Notes under the pieces: generated by a model
Databases searched by the model: none
What the model was told of the DNA's origin: nothing
Seen by the model: only the letters and a program-made list of their open reading frames with translations
DNA from: Clostridiales bacterium UBA2658
GTDB lineage: Bacteria; Bacillota; Clostridia; Oscillospirales; Oscillospiraceae
Length of the DNA: 8,770 nucleotides
Direction of reading: 5' to 3'
NCBI GenBank assembly: GCA_002359425.1
Contig: DEMY01000011.1
Coordinates: 3,984 to 12,753 of the forward strand
Program-made: the position numbers and the translations under genes
Shown here: positions 1-7,031 of the stretch, in pieces
Numbering within the stretch: position 1 is the first letter of the stretch
Layout: each line of letters opens with the position of its first letter

Positions 1-656
1 CGGAGAGAAACTGATAAAGTCAATTGTAAATCCAAATCGGCCAGCTTGTCAAATTTTTCGACAAGACCGCAGGTCGAAAGCGAGATGTGGCGCATACCGA
101 TGTTCATACCGTCCGGCGAATTGACAAGCTTTAGGAACTTTATAACATTGTCGAAATTGTCCAGCGGCTCCCCGATACCCATCAAAACAATGTTTGAAAT
201 CGGTTCACCCGAATCAAGCTGAGAAAAAAGCACCTCATCCAGCATTTCGGACGGCTCCAAATTCCGCACAAGTCCGCCAATCGTGGACGCACAGAACGCG
301 CAGCCCTGCCGGCAGCCGACCTGCGTCGATATGCAGACGGTATTGCCGTGGCGGTAGGACATGACGACGGTCTCGACCGCGTTTCCGTCCCCGAGTTCCC
401 AGAGGTATTTGATCGTGCCGTCGAGCGCCGATACCTGACGGCGCAGAACCTTTGGGGCCGTGATATAAAAGTTTTCTTCCAGCGTCGCGCGGAGCTTTTT
501 GGGGAGATCCGACATTTCTTCAATATCCGTCACGCCGCGCGAAAGCCATGTGAAAACCTGCTTTGCCCGGTATTTCGGCTCACCGAGAGCCAAAAGCTCG
601 GCTTCCAGCTCCTCCGGCAAAAGCGATTTAATGTCCTTTTTATCCGTTTGCGTCAT
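1..656 (-). CDS. rlmN: RlmN, dual-specificity 23S rRNA/tRNA adenine-C2 methyltransferase (5' part, 3' end outside window)
   Basis: This is a radical SAM enzyme that methylates carbon 2 of A2503 in 23S rRNA and of A37 in some tRNAs, in the cytoplasm. Only the first 218 codons are visible; family members are about 340-360 residues, so the second substrate-linked cysteine near the C-terminus cannot be checked. The product begins MTQTDKKDIK and has an N-terminal accessory domain (about residues 1-90). The radical SAM cluster motif CxxxCxxC follows at C115, C119 and C122 (CRQGCAFC), then the GEPL motif at 162-165 and the RlmN-like LSTCGLV around 193-199. The ATG at 656 has GAGGAAA (661-667) just upstream and fits the family start. 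The gene begins inside the end of rsmB, overlapping it by 17 nt in another frame, which suggests translational coupling. I am very confident of the family. Confidence 0.96.
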   Translation of the reverse strand, partial: MTQTDKKDIKSLLPEELEAELLALGEPKYRAKQVFTWLSRGVTDIEEMSDLPKKLRATLEENFYITAPKVLRRQVSALDGTIKYLWELGDGNAVETVVMSYRHGNTVCISTQVGCRQGCAFCASTIGGLVRNLEPSEMLDEVLFSQLDSGEPISNIVLMGIGEPLDNFDNVIKFLKLVNSPDGMNIGMRHISLSTCGLVEKFDKLADLDLQLTLSVSL

Positions 657-1977
657 TGCGTTTCCTCAGCTTGCAAATGTAAAACCCGTCCGTTTTATGA
701 ACCTGCGGCAGGAGCGTAAGCCGCCCGCTTTCGACGGCTCCAACGGGGTCTGGCAGGGTAAACGGTTCGGGCGAAAACTCGTCATGCGCCGCTAAAAAGG
801 CGTTTGCAACTTCGTCGTTTTCGCGTTTCAAAACCGTACAGGTCGAATACAGGAGTACCCCGCCCGGCTTTACGCAGGGGGCCAGACCGTTCAAAATCGA
901 AAGCTGAACCTCCGGCAGTCCGTCAAGCGCGGACACGTCTTTGTAACGAATATCCGGCTTTTTGCGGATGACGCCGAGACCCGAGCAGGGCGCGTCCGCC
1001 AAGACGACGTCGCAGACGCCGTAAAGCGCTTGATCCGGCGCTTTTGCATCCATCGCGGCGGTTTGAATGCTCGAAATGCCGAGCCGCTTCGCGCCGGTTT
1101 CAATGAGCGGCAGCTTTTTTTCGTGGATGTCGCGGGAAAAAATCGTTCCCCTGTCCCCCATTGCGAGCGCCGCGGCGAAGCTCTTGCCGCCGGGGGCGGC
1201 GCAGGCATCCAGAACCGTATTCCCCGGCTCGATGGTTGCCGCCAGAACGGCGAGACGCGCAGCGGCGTCCTGCACATAAAAAAGTCCGTCCCGGTACTCC
1301 GGCAGCTTCGTCAAATCCCCCGCGCTCTCGATTTCAAAGCAGCCGGGGACGATGCGGTGCGGCTTTGGGTCAAGGCCGTGCTCCATCAGCGCCGCGAAAA
1401 GCGCCTCCGGCGTTGTTTTCAAGGTGTTCGTCTGGATGACAGACGGCGCGGGCGTGTTTGTCTCCGCCAAAAACGACTCCGTCTCCGTGCCGAACGCGCC
1501 GAGAAAAAGTGCTGTGAGCGGCTTCGGCATACTGTATTTCGTCGAAAGATAAGAACATTCGTCCGTTTTCGGTATCTCCGGCAGCTTTTCACGGTTTTCG
1601 GCAATCTTGCGCAAAACCGCGTTTGCAAGGCCAGCGGCGCGGGCAAAACCGGTCTTTTTGCAGAGGGCCACCCCCTCGCTCACGGCGGCGTGGGACGGAA
1701 TTTTGTCCATAAATAAAATCTGGTAGACCGAAAGGCGCAGAATGTCGCGTACCTTTGGCTCGATTTTAGAGGGATTGGCGGCGAAGCAGTCAATATAAAA
1801 GTCGCACAGCAGCGCGTTTTGCAATACGCCATAGCACAGCCGGGTGCATAGCGCGGCGTCCCTTGCGTCCAAGCCCGCTTTTGCGATGCCATCCGCGAGT
1901 AAAGCGTCCGAAAATGCGCGGTCGCGCCGACAGCGCTCCAAAATACGCAGCGCCGTTTCTCTTGCTGTTTCCGCCAT
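640..1977 (-). CDS. rsmB: RsmB, 16S rRNA (cytosine(967)-C5)-methyltransferase
   Basis: This SAM-dependent enzyme makes m5C967 in 16S rRNA before 30S assembly is complete. The 445-residue product has the expected layout and length. A helical NusB-like RNA-binding domain covers about 1-130. A linker with a second RNA-binding segment follows, then a Rossmann-type methyltransferase domain from about 230. The SAM motif DACAAPGGK is at 257-265. ADAPCSGLG at 327-335 carries C331 (the product-release cysteine of motif IV in the family). STC at 378-380 carries C380 (the catalytic cysteine of motif VI). The C-terminal TDGFYICKLRK is typical. The ATG at 1977 has GGAGGAA (1982-1988) at good spacing. It lies 18 nt after fmt and overlaps the start of rlmN. 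Family members are also called Sun/Fmu. All key residues are present, so the gene appears intact. Confidence 0.97.
   Translation of the reverse strand: MAETARETALRILERCRRDRAFSDALLADGIAKAGLDARDAALCTRLCYGVLQNALLCDFYIDCFAANPSKIEPKVRDILRLSVYQILFMDKIPSHAAVSEGVALCKKTGFARAAGLANAVLRKIAENREKLPEIPKTDECSYLSTKYSMPKPLTALFLGAFGTETESFLAETNTPAPSVIQTNTLKTTPEALFAALMEHGLDPKPHRIVPGCFEIESAGDLTKLPEYRDGLFYVQDAAARLAVLAATIEPGNTVLDACAAPGGKSFAAALAMGDRGTIFSRDIHEKKLPLIETGAKRLGISSIQTAAMDAKAPDQALYGVCDVVLADAPCSGLGVIRKKPDIRYKDVSALDGLPEVQLSILNGLAPCVKPGGVLLYSTCTVLKRENDEVANAFLAAHDEFSPEPFTLPDPVGAVESGRLTLLPQVHKTDGFYICKLRKRNDANG
661..667 (-). promoter_or_regulatory. Shine-Dalgarno site for rlmN inside the end of rsmB
   Basis: GAGGAAA on the minus strand is embedded in the last codons of rsmB, just before the rlmN ATG at 656. 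Translation of rsmB would therefore pass over the rlmN initiation site. Confidence 0.75.
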
Positions 1978-1995
1978 GCCGTTCCTCCAGAAAGT

Positions 1996-2916
1996 TTAAA
2001 GTGTCATCGGATGACCGCGCAGGTAGTCCCCTGCCGCCATCTGCTTGCCGCCCGCCGCCTGCAGGCGCGTGATGAGAAGCGTTTCGCCGCCTCCGCAGGC
2101 GACTTCGATCCCCTTTTTCGGATCCGCAGAAACGACGTTCCCAGGGATCTTGTCCGTTTTCGTCTCCGTGTAGGCCGCACCGAAAACGCGGAATTCAGTT
2201 CCGCCGAGTTCCGTCGTCGCGACCGGCCATGGGTTCAGGCCGCAGATGTGCTTCACGATTTCACGCGGTGTTTTCGTCCAGTTAATTGGCGACATTTCTT
2301 TTGTGAGCTGCGGGGCAAAGGTGGCCTCCTGCGCATTTTGCGGAATGCGCGGCGCGGCTCCCGCTTCAATTGCGCGGACGGTCTTGATGAGAAGTTCTGC
2401 ACCGATGTCCTTCAGGCGGTCGAAAAGCGCTCCTGAGGTCTCAAATTCGCCTACCTCGGTCTCGCTTTTATAGATCATGTCGCCGCTGTCAAGCTCCGTG
2501 GCAAGGTACATCGAGGTGACGCCGGAGGTCTTGTCGCCGTTCAAAACGGCCCACTGGATGGGGGCCGCGCCGCGGTATTTCGGCAGCAGCGAGCCGTGGA
2601 TGTTGATGGTGCCAAGACTCGGCACAGCCAGCAGTTCGTCCGGCAGAATGCGCCCGTAGGCCACGACGATGACAAGCTCCGGCGCAAGTGATTTTAGAGT
2701 CTCAAGCGCCGTCCCGTCTCGCATTTTGACGGGCTGAAAAACGGGGATACCAGCCCTTTCGGCAATCTCCTTGACGGGGCTTGCCGTGAGCTTCATGCCC
2801 CTGTTTTTCGGCTTGTCCGGCTGCGTGAAAACGCCGGCGACTTCAAACTGTTCGTCCAGCAGCTTTTGCAGCGAAGCGGCGGCAAAAGCGGGCGTGCCCA
2901 TAAAAACGATACGCAT
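1996..2916 (-). CDS. fmt: Fmt, methionyl-tRNA formyltransferase
   Basis: This enzyme transfers a formyl group from 10-formyl-tetrahydrofolate to methionyl-tRNA(fMet), making the bacterial initiator tRNA. With the start chosen here it has 306 residues, close to the family's usual 310-315. The N-terminal formyltransferase fold opens with MRIVFMGTP. The formyl-folate signature runs from N106 and H108 through SLLPKYRGAAPI (109-120), and LDSGDM at 142-147 supplies the catalytic aspartate, probably D143. The C-terminal tRNA-binding domain starts near 207 with MSPINWTKTPREI. The open frame extends one codon upstream to a TTG at 2919. I prefer the ATG at 2916, which sits 7 nt after GGGGG and gives the family-typical N-terminus. 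It follows def by 14 nt; the def-fmt pairing joins the steps that remove and add the formyl group. Confidence 0.97.
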   Translation of the reverse strand: MRIVFMGTPAFAAASLQKLLDEQFEVAGVFTQPDKPKNRGMKLTASPVKEIAERAGIPVFQPVKMRDGTALETLKSLAPELVIVVAYGRILPDELLAVPSLGTINIHGSLLPKYRGAAPIQWAVLNGDKTSGVTSMYLATELDSGDMIYKSETEVGEFETSGALFDRLKDIGAELLIKTVRAIEAGAAPRIPQNAQEATFAPQLTKEMSPINWTKTPREIVKHICGLNPWPVATTELGGTEFRVFGAAYTETKTDKIPGNVVSADPKKGIEVACGGGETLLITRLQAAGGKQMAAGDYLRGHPMTL

Positions 2917-2923
2917 CAAAGCG

Positions 2924-2930
2924 CCCCCTT
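2924..2930 (-). promoter_or_regulatory. Shine-Dalgarno site that decides the fmt start
   Basis: AAGGGGG on the minus strand begins directly after the def stop codon. It is 7 nt from the ATG at 2916 and only 4 nt from the upstream TTG, favouring the ATG. Confidence 0.7.
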
Positions 2931-3422
2931 TTAGTCCTTTTCACGCTCCTCGGGCTTTAGCATCCGCTGTGCCCGCGAGGTGAAGACGATGCCATCCAGA
3001 TGGTCGATCTCATGACAGAAGCAGCGGGCGGTGAGTCCCGTTCCCTCGACCTCAAAGCTGTTGCCGTTCCTGTCCTGCGCCTGTACGCGGACGTGATCGG
3101 GGCGTTTCACGATGCCGTATTGCCCGGGAAATGACAGGCAGCCTTCGGGACCGACCTGCTCGCCCTCCCACGCAACGATCTTCGGGTTTACAAGCTCGAT
3201 GATTTTGTCTTCCTCACCCTCGGGGACGTTCGTTTCAATAACGATGACGGCGCGGCGCAAAACGCCGACCTGCACCGCCGCGACGCCGACGCCGCCGGAC
3301 TCCAAAAGCGTGTCCGTCATGTCGTCAAGTAGCGTGTGGAGGCGGTTATTAAATTCCGTAACGGGGCGGCTGTGCTTTAAAAGGGCGTCGTCCCCGTCCT
3401 TTACAATGTTCCTGATGGCCAT
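2931..3422 (-). CDS. def: Def, peptide deformylase
   Basis: This metalloenzyme removes the N-formyl group from nascent polypeptides at the ribosome exit. The 163-residue product has the usual length and all three family motifs. Motif I is GVGVAAVQ at 44-51 (consensus GxGxAAxQ; most relatives have L and P where this has V47 and V50). Motif II is EGCLS at 93-97 with metal ligand C95. Motif III is HEIDH at 137-141 with metal ligands H137 and H141 and catalytic E138. The ATG at 3422 has GAGGG (3431-3435) 8 nt upstream. It sits 34 nt after priA, across an AT-rich palindrome, and directly before fmt. The catalytic set is complete, so it should be active. The type I versus type II assignment is not firm; the length and EGCLS fit type I. 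Confidence 0.97.
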   Translation of the reverse strand: MAIRNIVKDGDDALLKHSRPVTEFNNRLHTLLDDMTDTLLESGGVGVAAVQVGVLRRAVIVIETNVPEGEEDKIIELVNPKIVAWEGEQVGPEGCLSFPGQYGIVKRPDHVRVQAQDRNGNSFEVEGTGLTARCFCHEIDHLDGIVFTSRAQRMLKPEEREKD

Positions 3423-3439
3423 TTATCTATCCCTCGTAT

Positions 3440-3457
3440 AAAAATATTTATATTTTT
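3440..3457. repeat. AT-rich inverted repeat between priA and def
   Basis: An 18-nt perfect palindrome with 8-nt arms (AAAAATAT and ATATTTTT) separated by two bases lies almost exactly in the 34-nt priA-def gap. Its edge touches the last base of the priA stop codon. It is strikingly AT-only in an otherwise GC-rich window. It could melt easily and include a promoter element for def-fmt, or form a weak RNA hairpin. No good -35/-10 pair at normal spacing is visible, and no GC stem that would make it a terminator. Confidence 0.6.
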
Positions 3458-5919
3458 CAAAGCTGATTTGCATTGATGTCGCCGTAGACCGTGACACCCT
3501 TGAAGGACTTGTCCTCCGAAACGGCGAGCAGGACGTTTGAAAGAAGCTGCCGCACTTCGCCCTCGTCCGCACAGGCGAGCGTCAGGCGATAACGAAAACG
3601 GTTATTGACTCGCGCAACCGGCAGTGCCGCAGGGCCCAAAAGCCTTGTATCCGCCCGGTTTTGCAGCGCTTTGGACAAAAGCCGCTTCGCCGTTGTGAGA
3701 CTGCGCAGAACCTGCGCCTCGCTCTGGCCGACGGCGGTGAGCGAAAAGAGGTCTGAAAAGGGCGGACACCACTGAAGACGGCGCATTTCCAGCTCAGCAA
3801 GATAAAAGCTGTCGTAGTCCTGGTTCGCAGCCTGCCGGATAACCTCGTTTTGCGGCGTAAAGGTTTGAATGACGGCCCGGCCCGGCTTTTCGCCCCGGCC
3901 GGAGCGGCCGACAACCTGCGTTATGAGCGAAAACGTCCGTTCGGAGGCCCGATAGTCGCCGGAATAGAGCGCCTGATCGGCGTTTAAAACCCCGACAAGC
4001 GTGACGTTCGGGAAATCGAGCCCTTTCGTCACCATCTGGGTGCCGATGAGGATGGGCACCTTTTCGTCCCGAAAGCGGTTTAAAAGCACATCGTGCGAAC
4101 CAGCGCCCGCGACCGTGTCCGTATCCATTCGGATGAGGGGCGTGTCCGGAAAAGCGGCGTTCAGTTCTTCCTCAATCTTCTGCGTACCCGCGCCCGTAAA
4201 GCGCAGCGCGCCGCCGCACTCGGGGCAGCAGTCTCCAACCGTTTGGGAATAGCCGCAGTAGTGGCACATGAGCCGCCCGTTGGCGCTGTGGTAGGTGAGA
4301 CTGACGCTGCAATGGGGGCAGGAATAGGTGTACCCGCACTCCCCGCAGGCGACGAGCTTCGACGTGCCGCGGCGATTAAGAAACAGAATGCTCTGCTCCC
4401 CTTTTGCAATGTTCTCCGCTAGCTCGTCGAGCAAAACGGAGCTGATATCGCCGCCGTTGCCGCCGCGAAGCTCCTTTTTCATGTCGGCGATCTCGACCTG
4501 CGGCAGCTCCATTTTGTTAAAGCGCTCCGTAAGTGAGAAGAAAGCGTAGCGCTCGGTCTTTGCACCGTACATCGTGACGACGTCCGGCGTGGCGCTGCCT
4601 AAAAGCAGAAACGCGCCGCTGTGCGCGCAACGGAATTTTGCCACATCGCGCGCGTGGTAGCGCGGGGTATTTTCAGATTTGTAGGTGTCCTCCTGCTCCT
4701 CGTCAATGATGATGAGACCAAGGTATTGAACAGGCGCGAAAACGGCGCTTCTTGTGCCGATGACGACGCGGGCGGCCCCGTTTCGGATGCGCTTCCACTC
4801 GTCATACCGCTCGCCGGCCGAAAGAGACGAGTGCATAACGGCAATCTCATCCCCGAAGTGAGCCGAAAAGGTCTCCAGCATCTGCGGCGTAAGCGCGATT
4901 TCAGGCACAAGCAGGATGGTCGATTTTCCGTCCTTCAAAAGCGCGTCGATAAGGCGGATGTAGACGGAGGTCTTGCCGCTGCCAGTAACGCCATATAAGA
5001 GCGCAGCGCCGGGCTTGCCGGATTCCGCTAACGCCAGAATGCCGCCAAAAGCCTCCTGCTGCTGCGCAGACAGAATCGGCAGCTCCGCTTCTTCCGCTGT
5101 GCGGTATTCAGGACGGCGGAAGACCTCGATCTGCTCGATCGACAGAAGCCCATCCTTTTCGAGCTTTTTGACGGTCGGCAGACTCGCGCCGGTCATGTAG
5201 CGGACATCCGAAAGCGTTGCTCTGTCGTAGTCCGCCAAAAAACGCAAGACGGCACTCTGCGACGGGGCCGAGCGCTTTTTCGACTCCGCGGCGTCTCTGG
5301 CCTCCTCTGCCGGAACGGCGAGAGCGGCAAAGCCGACCGTTTTGTCCTTGACCTTTTGCGCGCTGCGCTGGTCGGTGTGCAGAATCCCCTTTTGCACAAG
5401 TGCGCGCACAGCGCTGTCGGGGTCCTCCTCGCCAAAAGCCAGTTCCAGCTCTCGTTGCTCACATCTGCCGCCGTTTGCAAAGAGAACGTCCAGCACCTTC
5501 CGCTGCTTTTCGGAACGAGAGACCTTGTCGTAGGCATATTCCCGGTCAACGCCCTCGTTTATCTCGCAGACGGAGGAAAGCTCATACCAGAGTCCGGCGG
5601 GCAGCATGGCCTTCACGGCGTCGTACACCGTGCAAAACCAGCGCTCGCGCATCCAAACGGCGAGCTTCAACAGCTCGGAAGACAGTACCGGCTGCATATC
5701 GAGCACGGAAAAAACGCACTTGAGTTTTTCATAGTCTGCCGAACGCGAAACGGCGAGCACGATTCCCTCCGTTTTGCGGTTGCTCCGCGAAAACGGGACA
5801 AGCACGCGCACGCCGGGCAAAACGGCGCTTTGCAGCTCGTCCGGCACCAGATAGCTGTAGGGCCGGTCAATCTGGTAGTTCGCCGCCGAAACGGCGATCC
5901 TTGCGACTGCTTTTTCCAC
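3457..5919 (-). CDS. priA: PriA, primosomal 3'-5' DNA helicase for replication restart
   Basis: PriA recognises abandoned replication forks and recruits the proteins that reload the replicative helicase. The 820-residue product is near the length of Firmicutes PriA (E. coli about 730). The N-terminal 3'-end/DNA-binding domain covers about 1-110, then a winged-helix-like region to about 275. The helicase has Walker A GVTGSGKT (310-317), Walker B/DEEQ (406-409), GSATP (441-445) and motif VI QVVGRSGRG (668-676). Eight zinc-binding cysteines form four CxxC pairs at 525/528, 534/537, 552/555 and 565/568. The GTG start at 5919 has GGAGT (5926-5930) 6 nt upstream and gives a family-like N-terminus. 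Motif II reads DEEQ instead of the textbook DEEH. It follows rpoZ by 15 nt, whereas B. subtilis has coaBC in between. Confidence 0.97.
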   Translation of the reverse strand: MEKAVARIAVSAANYQIDRPYSYLVPDELQSAVLPGVRVLVPFSRSNRKTEGIVLAVSRSADYEKLKCVFSVLDMQPVLSSELLKLAVWMRERWFCTVYDAVKAMLPAGLWYELSSVCEINEGVDREYAYDKVSRSEKQRKVLDVLFANGGRCEQRELELAFGEEDPDSAVRALVQKGILHTDQRSAQKVKDKTVGFAALAVPAEEARDAAESKKRSAPSQSAVLRFLADYDRATLSDVRYMTGASLPTVKKLEKDGLLSIEQIEVFRRPEYRTAEEAELPILSAQQQEAFGGILALAESGKPGAALLYGVTGSGKTSVYIRLIDALLKDGKSTILLVPEIALTPQMLETFSAHFGDEIAVMHSSLSAGERYDEWKRIRNGAARVVIGTRSAVFAPVQYLGLIIIDEEQEDTYKSENTPRYHARDVAKFRCAHSGAFLLLGSATPDVVTMYGAKTERYAFFSLTERFNKMELPQVEIADMKKELRGGNGGDISSVLLDELAENIAKGEQSILFLNRRGTSKLVACGECGYTYSCPHCSVSLTYHSANGRLMCHYCGYSQTVGDCCPECGGALRFTGAGTQKIEEELNAAFPDTPLIRMDTDTVAGAGSHDVLLNRFRDEKVPILIGTQMVTKGLDFPNVTLVGVLNADQALYSGDYRASERTFSLITQVVGRSGRGEKPGRAVIQTFTPQNEVIRQAANQDYDSFYLAELEMRRLQWCPPFSDLFSLTAVGQSEAQVLRSLTTAKRLLSKALQNRADTRLLGPAALPVARVNNRFRYRLTLACADEGEVRQLLSNVLLAVSEDKSFKGVTVYGDINANQL

Positions 5920-5934
5920 GAATGGACTCCGATT

Positions 5935-6132
5935 TTAAAGCTCGGTACTCGGGCGAATCTTGCCAGCGTAAATCTCGTCAATCGCAGTAGAGACGGGCTT
6001 TTCGTCGAGCGGGACGCCCTCCTCCTCGGCCTCGGCGGAGATTTCTCTCGCTCTGTGGGCGATGAGATTCACAAGCATATAGCGGCTGCCGACTCTCTGA
6101 ACAAGCTCGGCGACAGGCGGTTTTAACATCAT
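5935..6132 (-). CDS. rpoZ: RpoZ, RNA polymerase omega subunit
   Basis: Omega is a small subunit that binds the beta' subunit and helps RNA polymerase fold and stay assembled. With this start the product has 65 residues, within the Firmicutes range. It shows the family pattern: [10 protein letters not shown] at the N-terminus, SRYMLVNLIAHRAREI in the conserved core (about 16-31), and EKPVSTAIDEIYAGKI (about 45-60). The frame is open further upstream, to 6183, but the preferred ATG at 6132 lies 9 nt after GGAGGT (6142-6147). It also shares ATGA with the gmk stop codon, a classic coupled junction. The next codon is also ATG. The gmk-rpoZ neighbourhood is conserved across Firmicutes. Confidence 0.95.
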   Translation of the reverse strand: MMLKPPVAELVQRVGSRYMLVNLIAHRAREISAEAEEEGVPLDEKPVSTAIDEIYAGKIRPSTEL

Positions 6133-6740
6133 GATACAGATACCTCCGTGTTTAAATAATGTTTTCGGTTCGCCATTTTGCATTTTTCGGCGAGAATAAT
6201 GGATCGTATCTCTTCGGCGGCCCTGTCCGGGTCGTCGTTGAGCACGACATAGTCATAGTTTTTGGCCCTTGCGCACTCGCGGCGGGCCTGCTCCAGCCGG
6301 CCCTGAATTTTTTCCTCGCTGTCAGTCCCCCTGCCGCGCAGACGCTTTTCGATCTGTGAAAAGTCGGACGGGACGATGAAAATGAGGATTGCCTCCGGAC
6401 ACCGGGCCTTGATCTGGGCCGCTCCCTGTACCTCAATGTCAAAAACGACGCTTTTGCCCTTTTCGATGCTGTCGAGAACCGGGGCTTTCGGTGTGCCGTA
6501 GCAGTTGCCGACATATTCGGCGTGCTCCAAAAGCTCGCCGTTATGAATCATTGATTGGAATTTTGGGTGGCTTACAAAAAAATAGTTTACGCCGTCTCGC
6601 TCCCCCTCGCGGGGCGCTCGGGTTGTGGCGGAAACGGAAAAGACGATGCTGGGGTCCGTCTGCATCACCCTTGAAATGACCGTGCTCTTCCCTGCTCCAG
6701 ACGGGCCGCAAATGACGATCAACTTTCCGCGTTCACTCAT
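6129..6740 (-). CDS. gmk: Gmk, guanylate kinase
   Basis: Guanylate kinase converts GMP and ATP to GDP and ADP, feeding GTP, dGTP and nucleotide second-messenger pools. The 203-residue product matches the family length. The P-loop GPSGAGKST lies at 12-20. The GMP-binding region [19 protein letters not shown] lies at about 37-55 and includes R41, R44 and Y53. [17 protein letters not shown] and [11 protein letters not shown] follow, then the lid with [14 protein letters not shown]. An in-frame GTG at 6752 would add four residues, but it lies inside the Shine-Dalgarno site. The ATG at 6740 is 10 nt downstream of GGAGGT and is preferred. The gene overlaps the end of remA by 8 nt and the start of rpoZ by 4 nt, so the three genes are probably co-translated. 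Confidence 0.97.
   Translation of the reverse strand: MSERGKLIVICGPSGAGKSTVISRVMQTDPSIVFSVSATTRAPREGERDGVNYFFVSHPKFQSMIHNGELLEHAEYVGNCYGTPKAPVLDSIEKGKSVVFDIEVQGAAQIKARCPEAILIFIVPSDFSQIEKRLRGRGTDSEEKIQGRLEQARRECARAKNYDYVVLNDDPDRAAEEIRSIILAEKCKMANRKHYLNTEVSVS
6142..6147 (-). promoter_or_regulatory. Shine-Dalgarno site that decides the rpoZ start
   Basis: GGAGGT on the minus strand lies within the 3' end of gmk, 9 nt before the ATG at 6132. It rules out the longer rpoZ frame reaching to 6183 as the likely start and places initiation at the ATGA overlap with the gmk stop. Confidence 0.8.
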
Positions 6741-7005
6741 TGTCCGTGTCACCTCCGGGTTCGGGTTCGTTTTTGCCGCTCATGCGTCCGGCAACGGTTT
6801 CCGGCTGGATGGCGGAGAGGATGACATGGCCGCTGTCCATGATGACAACGGCGCGGGTCCTTCTGCCATAGGTTGCGTCGATAAGCTGCCCGCGGTCGCG
6901 CACGTCCTGAATAATGCGTTTGATGGGTGCGGATTCGGGGCTGACGATGGCGATAACGCGCGAGGCCGAGACCATGTTGCCAAACCCGATGTTGATGAGC
7001 TTCAA
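6733..7005 (-). CDS. remA: RemA/DUF370 DNA-binding regulator
   Basis: RemA is a small oligomeric DNA-binding protein that in Bacillus subtilis activates biofilm matrix and osmoprotection genes. Its targets in this organism are unknown. The 90-residue product has the highly conserved family core: [44 protein letters not shown] and QPETVAGR. Conserved arginines R16, R48 and R49 align with basic residues reported to contact DNA in Bacillus-type RemA (from memory). The C-terminal tail from about 76 is acidic and Gly/Pro-rich and probably disordered. The start is TTG at 7005, 8 nt after AGGGGG. An in-frame TAG lies four codons further upstream, so no longer start exists, and the next Met is within the conserved core. 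It lies 26 nt after yicC. Confidence 0.95.
   Translation of the reverse strand: MKLINIGFGNMVSASRVIAIVSPESAPIKRIIQDVRDRGQLIDATYGRRTRAVVIMDSGHVILSAIQPETVAGRMSGKNEPEPGGDTDNE
6751..6756 (-). promoter_or_regulatory. Shine-Dalgarno site that decides the gmk start
   Basis: GGAGGT on the minus strand lies within the 3' end of remA, 10 nt before the ATG at 6740. The alternative GTG at 6752 overlaps this site itself, so initiation there would lack a spaced ribosome binding site. Confidence 0.8.
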
Positions 7006-7013
7006 AGGATATT

Positions 7014-7019
7014 CCCCCT
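7014..7019 (-). promoter_or_regulatory. Shine-Dalgarno site for the TTG start of remA
   Basis: AGGGGG on the minus strand lies 8 nt before the TTG at 7005, in the 26-nt gap after yicC. It supports the rare start codon, together with the in-frame TAG immediately upstream. Confidence 0.75.
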
Positions 7020-7031
7020 ATGCTTCTGTTG

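Noticed and set aside
1030..1716. A 228-codon plus-strand open frame opposite rsmB
   Set aside because: It is an Arg-rich mirror of the rsmB coding sequence with no recognisable domain; rsmB is intact with all motifs.
5356..6126. A 256-codon plus-strand open frame opposite priA and rpoZ
   Set aside because: It lies wholly opposite strongly conserved genes, its translation is Arg/His/Leu-rich with no family resemblance, and no ribosome binding site stands out. Long antisense frames are expected opposite GC-rich genes.
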